Positions 16,538-23,166 of a DNA stretch of 31,246 bases are shown in pieces. Under the pieces are notes generated by a model. It did not search any database, was not told the DNA's origin, and saw only the letters and a list, made by a program, of their open reading frames with translations. The translations under genes and the position numbers were made by a program. Within the stretch, counting starts at the first letter, position 1; each line of letters starts with the position of its first letter. Source of the DNA: JBNAVY01 sp049700195 (GTDB lineage Bacteria > Bacillota > Thermoanaerobacteria > Thermoanaerobacterales > Thermoanaerobacteraceae); the NCBI GenBank assembly GCA_049700195.1, contig JBNAVY010000024.1, positions 1-31,246 of the forward strand. The letters run 5' to 3'.

Positions 16538-17722
16538 ATGAAGAATATATATTTAGTTGAATTAAAAAAATTTTTTTCTCAAAAAAAGACTTACATTATA
16601 TGGAGCGTATTCATATTTTTACTCTTTTTGAATCTTCATACAACTATGGTTCAGACTTATCATCAAATATCAGATACAATAGATGAAAAATGGTTATCAC
16701 TTGCTAAATATGATTTAGAAAGAATAAATGAAGTTCTAAACAATAAAGATAATTCACCTGATGAGAAAAAAAATTATAAAAAATACTTAAAGATGAAGCA
16801 AGAGGAGATTAATAATCTTAACATAGTATTAGATAAAAATGTCAGTGATATGGAAAAAGTAAAAGCAAAAATGAATATAATAAAAATAATGATGATGGAA
16901 AAAGATGACGGAAAATTAGTTGATGCTTTTGATATTCAAGCATTTAAAAATGAATATGCTTATTTGCAATATTTGTATGACAACAAAATACCAGAGAATA
17001 ATAATCAAAATTCTTTTTATTATATGTTTAATTTTTTTGATTCATATACAATGCTGATATTTGTAATCATTATTGGTTTAATAAGTAGCGATTCCATCAG
17101 TAAAGAAATAGAAGAATCAACGATTAAATTGATGCTAATTCAACCAGTATCAAGATTTAAAATAATAACAGGTAAATATTTAGCATTAATAACAGCAATA
17201 ACTGTTATAATAGTATCTACTTTTACATTTGCATTTATCATTGCAGGGATGTTGTATGGATTTGGAAACCCTTTATATCCTTTTATTAGTGGAATGCAAT
17301 ATGATTTAAGCAAAAATATAAATCCATTGATGATACAGCCAGCAGGCTTTTCCGGAATTTATATACCTGCATGGTTAATGCTATTTAGAACTTTCGTATT
17401 CTTTATACTATTTTCTATAGCAATAGCATCACTAGGTTTTTTGATATCGGAAATATCAAATTCCACAAGTATTTCAAACAGTATAATAGTGATTATAAAT
17501 ATTTGTTTGATATACATTGTTTTTGCAACAAAAATGCTAGAAAAATTTACAAGTTATATTTATATTTCATACTTTAATGTTTTTAAATTATTCAGCGGCC
17601 AAATTAAATTAATTTTAAATAATAATAATATAACACCAATATCAGGAGTAATTGTTATGGTTGTCATGTCGTTATTTAGTTATTTTGCCACATTAATATT
17701 ATTTAAAAGAAGAGATATATAA
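16538..17722 (+). CDS. ABC-2 type transporter permease
   Basis: A 394-residue membrane protein. One N-terminal membrane segment (about 17-34) is followed by a long, charged, probably extracellular loop (about 35-165), then five or so hydrophobic segments (about 170-190, 220-245, 285-310, 320-340, 365-388). The sequence SKEIEESTIKLMLIQPVSRF is the usual ABC-2 cytoplasmic coupling region. It forms the membrane part of the exporter with the ATPase upstream. The large outer loop suits a self-protection or antimicrobial-peptide-removing transporter. Confidence 0.8.
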   Translation: MKNIYLVELKKFFSQKKTYIIWSVFIFLLFLNLHTTMVQTYHQISDTIDEKWLSLAKYDLERINEVLNNKDNSPDEKKNYKKYLKMKQEEINNLNIVLDKNVSDMEKVKAKMNIIKIMMMEKDDGKLVDAFDIQAFKNEYAYLQYLYDNKIPENNNQNSFYYMFNFFDSYTMLIFVIIIGLISSDSISKEIEESTIKLMLIQPVSRFKIITGKYLALITAITVIIVSTFTFAFIIAGMLYGFGNPLYPFISGMQYDLSKNINPLMIQPAGFSGIYIPAWLMLFRTFVFFILFSIAIASLGFLISEISNSTSISNSIIVIINICLIYIVFATKMLEKFTSYIYISYFNVFKLFSGQIKLILNNNNITPISGVIVMVVMSLFSYFATLILFKRRDI

Positions 17723-18293
17723 GTTAAAAAAGATAGCAAAGGAATGGGCAATTAAATAAATATTGTCAATAGTCAGCGAAAATGTCATGATAAATATAAA
17801 GATTATTTACTGGAAATGTCACTATTATTACAATAAATAGCCTAAAAACAGATTTTATTGTAATAAGATGTTTTTAACGGTGGACACATGATTTACATTA
17901 GCAGTATATAAATATGATTATTTTTTATGAAGTAACAAAAAAGACAATACCATTTTTTGCTCACAGTATGGTAAGGTTTGGCACATAAAAGTATAAATAC
18001 AACAAAATTTCTTAGCTATTGATGTACCTATTTTTTGTTGGTATCATAATTATCATTATGATGACCTTTCTTGGGGAGGTAATTAATTTTTACCGCCTTA
18101 TTATTTTTGTCTTAATTGCAGGCAGGATTAACCAATCTAATACATGAATATGAAAATGATTTAATTTTACATAATGGATATGGTTAAATTATTTTGCTTT
18201 TTGTGCTATTTTTTTGATAGGTTTAACAACTACATATTCTATATAGATAGAACTGTCGGTAGTAGGTGATAATGATAATGAACTATACCTATT
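17723..18293. other. 570 bp of non-coding, probably decayed DNA
   Basis: No intact gene is visible. It contains a 13-bp perfect stem (17825-17837 with 17854-17866, 16-nt loop) that may end the permease transcript, a short hairpin ATCATAAT/ATTATGAT (18043-18062), and a terminator-like hairpin GGTAA/TTACC followed by T-rich DNA (18073-18107). Two related pieces, GAAAATGTCATGA (17778-17790) and GGAAATGTCACTA (17812-17824), look like the repeated end sequences of IS21-type elements, but no transposase remains. Confidence 0.5.
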
Positions 18294-18482
18294 ATGCCAT
18301 CAGGTGTTAGTCCATTTGATTTTTGGAAATTTCTTATTGTTATACAGCAAATTATTTATATACCTAATACAGTTCAATCAACTGTTGCTCCATGGTGTGT
18401 AGATGTAGGTGGTGGATTGCAGTATAAATTGCCTATGCCAATAGAACAGTTACTTAAAGAAGGCTATATTATCAAAAAATGA
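18294..18482 (+). pseudogene. C-terminal remnant of a TNT-like NAD glycohydrolase toxin domain
   Basis: The 62-codon frame contains TVAPWCVDVGGGLQYKLP and EQLLKEGYI. This matches the end of the TNT (tuberculosis necrotizing toxin) domain, where a PWFxQPGGGxQY segment and a final leucine-rich ExGY stretch are typical. The rest of the domain and any secretion part are missing; a stop lies in frame at 18279-18281 and no ribosome binding site is seen. It is therefore a broken toxin tail. A gene with a proper start follows 15 bp later, as expected for an immunity gene. The assignment is by remembered family pattern, not a database search. Confidence 0.6.
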
Positions 18483-18497
18483 AAGGTGGCCAATTAA

Positions 18498-18707
18498 ATG
18501 GGAATAATTTCAACAAGTGAGATAGAAAATAAAATTAGAAATGGGTATAGTAGGTTAAGGGCAAGAGCTGAAAAAAACAATATATATATGGAACTGAATG
18601 TACTTTTTAGTAATAATCTCCCTTTAAATTTTGAAGGTGTTTATGCATATTCTGACAATGTAGGTTACCATTATGTTTCTATTGAAAAAGGTGTAATGAA
18701 TAGGTGA
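18498..18707 (+). pseudogene. Truncated putative immunity protein of the TNT-like toxin
   Basis: A frame of 69 codons with a proper start: AAAGGTGG about nine bases before the ATG. The protein begins MGIISTSEIENKIRNGYSRL and includes VYAYSDNVGYHYVSIEKG, which recalls the Imm63 group of polymorphic-toxin immunity proteins. The family name is tentative. The frame crosses into the 438-bp repeat at 18699 and stops eight bases later, so the natural C-terminus was cut off when the repeat junction formed. Position directly after a toxin-domain tail is the main evidence for an immunity role. Confidence 0.5.
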
Positions 18708-19014
18708 AATCTGTGGAGAAGAATTAGATAAAATATATATAAAAGAGGATTTAGACAAAAGGGGAAGAAAAAAAGGAGAAGTTGCAAAATTATTAGTACA
18801 AGGTGCGATAAAAGGCGGAATCAGTAAAGAAAAAATAAAAATTATTTTAAAAGAAACAGATGCATTAAATGAGGCAATGAATAATGCTGAAGCAGGCGAT
18901 TTAATTTTGGTATTTTATGAAAAATATGAACCTATTATTAAGGTAATAGAAGAATTTACGAAAAATAAAAATACAAAAATTAATGAAAAAAATTTAGAAA
19001 GGGCTTTTTCTTAA
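18700..19014 (+). pseudogene. 3' fragment of cphA
   Basis: The last 104 codons and stop of cyanophycin synthetase (from IGEICGEELDKIY to NLERAFS), identical to the end of the gene at 12021-14657. There is no start codon or ribosome binding site of its own and it is out of frame with the truncated immunity gene upstream. It is a by-product of the duplication. Confidence 0.93.
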
Positions 19015-19033
19015 GCTCTTTCTAAATTTTTTA
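18991..19033. terminator. Terminator at the yyaC end, second copy
   Basis: This is the exact second copy of the stem at 14634-14671. It terminates the intact yyaC transcript and any read-through from the accessory insert. Confidence 0.8.
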
Positions 19034-19568
19034 TATATATATCATTTATAGTTCTAAAAATGCCAAAAGATATTACATCAGCCATTTTCATAACAAGATT
19101 AAGCCTTGTGTTTTGAAGAACTATATATTCCATAAAACCAGATATATTTACAATACCGGTTACAAACATATTGCCAACGGGTGGAAGATCTTTTGATACA
19201 CCAGCTCCAGGACGAATTGGTCCACTTCCCAAAGAAATATAGCCTACATGATTTAATGAACCTAAACATGCATCTATTGCAATAATAAAAGGATCGGTAT
19301 AATTTTTTTCTATGAAATCAATTGTCTGATTTATGTTTTTAGCATGAATTGGATTATCTAAAGTGCCAAACAAATCAGCTTTTTTTCTTAAAAATAGTTT
19401 TAATTTTTGTCCAATAATAGGTCCTAAACTGTCACCTGTTGACCTGTCAGTTCCAATAGCGAGAATAATTATTTTTTGATTATATTTATAGAGGTTATTC
19501 ATATATTTATAGAAACTTTTATAAAAATCAATATGAGGTGTTTTGCTATTTATGTCGATAAATTCCAT
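19011..19568 (-). CDS. yyaC: Spore protease YyaC family
   Basis: A 185-residue protein of the YyaC family, related in fold to the germination protease GPR. Conserved pieces include AIGTDRSTGDSLGP, GTLDNPIHAKN, IAIDACLGS and PPVGNMFVTGIVN. In B. subtilis yyaC lies near parAB and belongs to the forespore regulon, so the family is tied to sporulation. AAAGGAG lies upstream of the ATG at 19568, and a SigF/SigG-like promoter lies at 19602-19631. It is convergent with the cphA fragment and shares its terminator. The last 40 codons are duplicated at 14654-14776. Confidence 0.92.
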   Translation of the reverse strand: MEFIDINSKTPHIDFYKSFYKYMNNLYKYNQKIIILAIGTDRSTGDSLGPIIGQKLKLFLRKKADLFGTLDNPIHAKNINQTIDFIEKNYTDPFIIAIDACLGSLNHVGYISLGSGPIRPGAGVSKDLPPVGNMFVTGIVNISGFMEYIVLQNTRLNLVMKMADVISFGIFRTINDIYIKNLERA

Positions 19569-19601
19569 AAAATGCTCCTTTCAGTTTCAAATTAATAATT
19601 T

Positions 19602-19631
19602 TATTTTTCTCATTTTATTTAGAAATAATAC
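19602..19631 (-). promoter_or_regulatory. SigF/SigG-like promoter of yyaC
   Basis: On the minus strand, GTATT (19631-19627), 15 nt, then GAGAAAAATA (19611-19602). This agrees with the forespore consensus GYATA-N15-GGnrAnAnTw except for one base in each box. It lies 33 nt from the start codon, and the same boxes with the same spacing precede the truncated copy. Confidence 0.55.
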
Positions 19632-19645
19632 TTTAAAACCTATAT

Positions 19646-19675
19646 TTGACTTTGAAGTGCTTTATAATATAAAAT
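19646..19675 (+). promoter_or_regulatory. Possible promoter of the mechanosensitive channel gene
   Basis: TTGACT (19646-19651) and TAAAAT (19670-19675) are spaced by 18 nt, 27 nt upstream of the GTG start. A TATAAT at 19663-19668 lies too close to this -35 to pair with it. Confidence 0.45.
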
Positions 19676-19702
19676 AAAGAATATAAAAGGGAGTGATAAA
19701 TA

Positions 19703-20563
19703 GTGAATTATTTTACACATATTTATAATACCTTAATATCTTTTAAAGATTTACAAATTGCAAAAGAAATTTTTGGAATTTTGAAAGTTATATTTATTGC
19801 TTTTCTGGGAATAAAATTAACAGATTTTTTTATAAACAGATTTTATAAAATACAAAAACAATCTAAATTTCAGTTTCCTGATAATAAAATAAAAACATTA
19901 TCTTCTCTAACAAAAAATATTGCAAGATATATAATTTATTTTATAGCTTTAGCTTCTATTCTTAAAATTTTTAATATAGAAATGAGTTCTATATTAGCTG
20001 TTGCAGGGATAGGAAGTTTAGCAATAGGTTTTGGTGCACAAAGTCTGGTTAAAGATATAATCTCAGGGTTCTTTATAATTTTTGAAGATCAATTTTCAGT
20101 AGGTGATTATATTGTTGTAAATGGTATTTCAGGTGTTGTGGAAGAAATAGGATTAAGAATTACTAAAGTAAGAGGTTTTTCTGATGGACTTCATATAATT
20201 CCTAATGGAGAAATAAAAATGGTATCTAATATGACAAAAGACAAAATGATGGCAATAGTTAATATAGGAGTTCCTTTAAAAGAAAATGTTGATGAAGTAA
20301 TTGAAGGAATTAATAAAATATGTAAAGATACAAAAAATGAGAGGCAGGATTTAATAAACGGTCCTACTATTATGGGTATAACTGATATGCAAGATTCAAA
20401 ATTGATGATAACAGTATATGCAGAAACGCTTCCAATGCAAAAATGGGCAGTTGAGCGTGATATAAGATATAGAGTTAAAAAAATGTTTGATAAAATGAAC
20501 ATATCTTATCCATATCCTTATACAAATGTAATAATTACTGAAGAGTCTTTAAATAAGGAGTGA
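19703..20563 (+). CDS. Small-conductance mechanosensitive channel (MscS family)
   Basis: A 286-residue MscS-type channel that opens under membrane tension to release solutes. Three membrane segments are seen (about 22-45, 70-90, 95-120); the pore helix is rich in Ala and Gly (ILAVAGIGSLAIGFGAQSLV). The beta domain follows with EDQFSVGDYIVVNGISGVVEEIGLR. It starts at GTG behind GGGAGTGAT. The downstream DUF951 gene begins six bases after its stop, so they are co-transcribed. The yyaC gene is divergent. Confidence 0.92.
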   Translation: MNYFTHIYNTLISFKDLQIAKEIFGILKVIFIAFLGIKLTDFFINRFYKIQKQSKFQFPDNKIKTLSSLTKNIARYIIYFIALASILKIFNIEMSSILAVAGIGSLAIGFGAQSLVKDIISGFFIIFEDQFSVGDYIVVNGISGVVEEIGLRITKVRGFSDGLHIIPNGEIKMVSNMTKDKMMAIVNIGVPLKENVDEVIEGINKICKDTKNERQDLINGPTIMGITDMQDSKLMITVYAETLPMQKWAVERDIRYRVKKMFDKMNISYPYPYTNVIITEESLNKE

Positions 20564-20569
20564 TAAGCT

Positions 20570-20776
20570 TTGCCAAAAGAACTTCATGTTGGGGATATAA
20601 TAAAAATGAAAAAACCTCATCCTTGTGGCGGTGACGAATGGGAGATTTTACGAGTAGGTATGGACATAAGAATTAAATGTTTAAAATGTGGCAGAATGAT
20701 TTTATTACCAAGATCAAAAGTTGAAAAGGGTATTAAAAAAATTATAAAAACAGTTGAAAATGATAGCAGACAATGA
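20570..20776 (+). CDS. DUF951 family small protein
   Basis: A 68-residue protein starting at TTG. It shows the DUF951 pattern: VGDIIKMKKPHPCGGDEWEI, then CLKCGRMILLPRSKVEKGIKK. Three cysteines (in HPCGG and CLKCG) could bind a metal. The function is unknown. The family usually sits just upstream of rpsF, as here. A GGAG (20557-20560) lies at the end of the preceding gene. Confidence 0.85.
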   Translation: MPKELHVGDIIKMKKPHPCGGDEWEILRVGMDIRIKCLKCGRMILLPRSKVEKGIKKIIKTVENDSRQ

Positions 20777-20790
20777 TAGAATAGTTTTAT

Positions 20791-20825
20791 GGATTGCCGC
20801 CTTGCCCATTTGGGCCGTTTAGTCC
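20791..20825 (+). ncRNA. S6:S18-type ribosomal protein leader
   Basis: GGATT (20791-20795) pairs with AGTCC (20821-20825) and GCCC (20804-20807) with GGGC (20812-20815), leaving an asymmetric internal loop with CCG on the 3' side. This is the arrangement described for the S6:S18 leader, in which the protein pair represses its own operon. It lies directly before the rpsF Shine-Dalgarno. The match is by eye. Confidence 0.55.
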
Positions 20826-20841
20826 AGAAGGAGGTGAAATG

Positions 20842-21129
20842 ATGAGATTGTATGAAACGATTTTTATACTCTCACCGGAAGTTAATGAGGAAGAGAGAAA
20901 TAATTTAATTGAGAAGTTCAAAAAATTAATAACTGATAATGGTGGAGAAATTACAAATTTTGAAGATTGGGGCAAGAAAAAACTTGCATATCCTATTCAA
21001 AAGAAACAGGAAGGTTATTATACACTAATGAACTTTAATTCAGAAGCTAAAGTTCCTCAGGAATTGGAGAGAGTTTATAAAATAACTGAAGATGTTTTAA
21101 GATACCTTATAGTTAAAGTTGAAAAATAA
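20842..21129 (+). CDS. rpsF: 30S ribosomal protein S6
   Basis: A 96-residue protein beginning MRLYETIFILSPEVNEEE, with the family segments FEDWGKKKLAYPIQKKQEGYY and RYLIVKVEK. The ATG at 20842 is about six bases after AGGAGG; an adjacent ATG at 20839 would be too close. A longer in-frame extension starting at 20794 would only translate the RNA leader. S6 binds S18 on the platform of the small subunit, and both genes flank ssb here, the usual order. Confidence 0.95.
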   Translation: MRLYETIFILSPEVNEEERNNLIEKFKKLITDNGGEITNFEDWGKKKLAYPIQKKQEGYYTLMNFNSEAKVPQELERVYKITEDVLRYLIVKVEK

Positions 21130-21162
21130 TTTTAATTATATATTAAAAGGTGGGTTATATTT

Positions 21163-21594
21163 ATGTTGAATAAAGTAGTATTAATAGGCCGACTTACAAA
21201 AGACCCTGTAACAAGGTATAGCAGTAATATGATACCAGTTACTACATTTACTTTAGCTGTAAACAGAAATTATGTGAGTCAAAATGGGGACAGGCCAGCA
21301 GATTTTATACCCATCGTAACATGGCGTAAATTAGCAGAAATTTGTGCGAGTAATTTAAAAAAAGGTAGACTGATAGCTGTTGCAGGAAGTATACAGACGC
21401 GTTCATGGGATGATAACAGCGGCAACCGTCACTGGGCAACTGAAGTAGTTGCAGATGAAGTGAAATTTTTGAGCGCGAATGCAAAAGACAGCTCTTCAGA
21501 TACGAAAAATTTTGACGGACATTTTGAAGAATTGCCAGAAGATGATTTTGACGGATTTGCTCCTGTAGAAAATGAGGATGATCTTCCGTTTTAA
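21163..21594 (+). CDS. ssb: Single-stranded DNA-binding protein
   Basis: A 143-residue SSB. The OB-fold begins MLNKVVLIGRLTKDPVTRY and includes FTLAVNRNY and the ADFIPIVTWRKLAEICASNL segment. The acidic tail ends in DDLPF, the peptide that recruits replication and repair partners. AAAGGTGG precedes the start. It lies between the two interacting ribosomal proteins S6 and S18, as in most Firmicutes. Confidence 0.96.
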   Translation: MLNKVVLIGRLTKDPVTRYSSNMIPVTTFTLAVNRNYVSQNGDRPADFIPIVTWRKLAEICASNLKKGRLIAVAGSIQTRSWDDNSGNRHWATEVVADEVKFLSANAKDSSSDTKNFDGHFEELPEDDFDGFAPVENEDDLPF

Positions 21595-21609
21595 AAAGGA
21601 GGTTTGAGT

Positions 21610-21864
21610 ATGAATAGTAGTAAAGAAAATGCAGCTGCTAAAAGAAGAAATAGAAAAGCTAAAAAACGTGTATGTAATTTTTGTGCAGATAAAGTTGAAC
21701 AAATAGATTATAAAGATATAGCAAAATTACGTAAATACATCACTGAAAGAGGCAAGATTCTTCCAAGAAGAATTACAGGCAATTGTGCAAGACATCAAAG
21801 ACAGCTTACTACAGCTATAAAAAGAGCAAGGCAGATTGCACTTCTACCATATACAGCAGAATAA
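21610..21864 (+). CDS. rpsR: 30S ribosomal protein S18
   Basis: An 84-residue basic protein with the S18 core IDYKDIAKLRKYITERGKI and CARHQRQLTTAIKRARQIALLPYT. The N-terminal KKRVCNFCADK and the later NCARH supply cysteines typical of the zinc-binding-type S18. The ATG at 21610 is seven bases after AGGAGG; an in-frame TTG at 21604 is too close to the site. Confidence 0.95.
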   Translation: MNSSKENAAAKRRNRKAKKRVCNFCADKVEQIDYKDIAKLRKYITERGKILPRRITGNCARHQRQLTTAIKRARQIALLPYTAE

Positions 21865-21875
21865 TGATATAATAT

Positions 21876-21897
21876 AAGAGGGCAATGCCCTCTTTTA
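21876..21897 (+). terminator. Terminator of the rpsF-ssb-rpsR operon
   Basis: AAGAGGGC (21876-21883), loop AAT, and GCCCTCTT (21887-21894) form a perfect, GC-rich stem followed by a short T-rich tail. It starts 11 nt after the rpsR stop. Confidence 0.8.
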
Positions 21898-21929
21898 GTT
21901 TAATTTGTTGTGAAAAAGGTGGAATGAAT

Positions 21930-22238
21930 ATGAAAAATAATTTTGATATTGCTAAAAATATAAAGAGCATAGAAAATTTAAAATTAAATATTTTAAACAG
22001 CACTGCATCTCTTTTTACAAATTTTAATCAAGACGTAACAGGAGAAGAATTGCTTGATGATATTTGTAATATATTAATTTCTGGGTACTTGCTAAGTGAA
22101 AGATTAGGAAATGATTTTAAAGATACTGATGAAGAAATAATTAAAAAATTAAAATTACAATCTATAAATATGTTAGATGAAACAGGTTACAATGTAAATG
22201 ATTTAGAAAAATATTTGAAGAAAAGAGGCAAGGAGTGA
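21930..22238 (+). CDS. MazG-like family protein
   Basis: A 102-residue, helical, acidic protein matching the MazG-like group (NIKSIENLKLNILNSTASLF, then TGEELLDDICNILISGYLLSERLG). Acidic residues in EELLDD are where the MazG fold binds magnesium, but catalytic activity is not certain for this short group. ATG at 21930 is about eight bases from AAAGGTGG; ATG at 21924 is in frame but too near. The next gene follows four bases after the stop. Confidence 0.7.
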   Translation: MKNNFDIAKNIKSIENLKLNILNSTASLFTNFNQDVTGEELLDDICNILISGYLLSERLGNDFKDTDEEIIKKLKLQSINMLDETGYNVNDLEKYLKKRGKE

Positions 22239-22242
22239 TTAA

Positions 22243-23151
22243 ATGGATGCAAAAAAACTTACAAATGCTGCTTTATTAACGGCAGTTGCTGTTGTCATTA
22301 CACTGCTTGGTGCATATATACCGCCATTGTTTTTTCTGTTTTTTTTGTTACCGGTACCAATTGCAATAATGATTTTAAAAAGTTCAGAAACTTATGCAGC
22401 AGTTGGAGGACTTGTTGTTTTTGTTTTAAATATAATGTTTACAGATATAATTACAGCTTTTATTGGTTTGCTATTATCTATAATTGGATTTACTATAGGA
22501 TTTTTGATTTATAAGAGAAAAAAAGCTACAGATACAATTATTGAAACGTCAATAATTTCTGTTTTTTTGCTTGTATTAACATTTTATATGATAAACTTTT
22601 TTTTCAAAATAAATGTTATTACAGAATTTTTAAAAAGTTTTGATATGAGCTTAAGACAAGTGCTAAATTTATACAGCAACCATCCCAACATAGATGCTAT
22701 AAAAAATTCGATTTTATCCTTGGAGCAAGTTGTAAAAATGAGTTTACCTGCATCTTTCATTATAACTATAGCTTTTATTGTTTTAGTAAACTATATTTTA
22801 ATAGCAAAAATTATGAAAACGCAAGGAGTTTATATAGATAATATTCCACAGTTTAAATATTGGAAAATGCCTTATGTTACAGGATGGATATTTATAATAG
22901 CATTATTATATCAATATTTTTTAAAAAGACCAGAAATTATGTCTACAAATATTATTGTTCTTTTATCTATAGGATTTACATTTACAGGAATGGCAGTTAT
23001 AAAATATTACTTTGACAATAAGTTAAAGATGAAAAATTTTGTAAGTATTAGTATACTTATTATATTATTTATTATACCACTTACATCATGGCTTTTAACA
23101 CTTATTGGTTTGGCTGATGCAAGTATTAATCTAAGGAAATATATGCCTTAA
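22243..23151 (+). CDS. YybS/DUF2232 family membrane protein
   Basis: A 302-residue integral membrane protein with about eight hydrophobic segments (roughly 8-30, 32-46, 50-85, 100-120, 165-185, 210-225, 240-260, 270-290). It resembles the YybS/DUF2232 family, some of whose members recall the substrate-binding S components of ECF transporters (LTNAALLTAVAVVITLLGAY at the N-terminus). The function is unestablished. In Firmicutes it is regularly placed just before gdpP and rplI, as here, and it probably belongs to the same operon. Confidence 0.85.
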   Translation: MDAKKLTNAALLTAVAVVITLLGAYIPPLFFLFFLLPVPIAIMILKSSETYAAVGGLVVFVLNIMFTDIITAFIGLLLSIIGFTIGFLIYKRKKATDTIIETSIISVFLLVLTFYMINFFFKINVITEFLKSFDMSLRQVLNLYSNHPNIDAIKNSILSLEQVVKMSLPASFIITIAFIVLVNYILIAKIMKTQGVYIDNIPQFKYWKMPYVTGWIFIIALLYQYFLKRPEIMSTNIIVLLSIGFTFTGMAVIKYYFDNKLKMKNFVSISILIILFIIPLTSWLLTLIGLADASINLRKYMP

Positions 23152-23166
23152 TTTTGAGGTGATTTT

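Larger units (their letters stand above)
18699..19136. repeat. 438-bp direct repeat, right copy
   Basis: Identical as read to 14342-14779. Here the yyaC end continues into the intact gene, while the cphA part is only a fragment. Recombination between the two copies would remove 4357 bp and restore a simple convergent cphA-yyaC arrangement. Confidence 0.95.

Noticed and set aside
20794..20841. N-terminal extension of S6 beginning MPPCPFGPFSPEGGE
   Set aside because: This is the RNA leader in frame. A strong Shine-Dalgarno lies after it and the S6 family starts at MRLYET.
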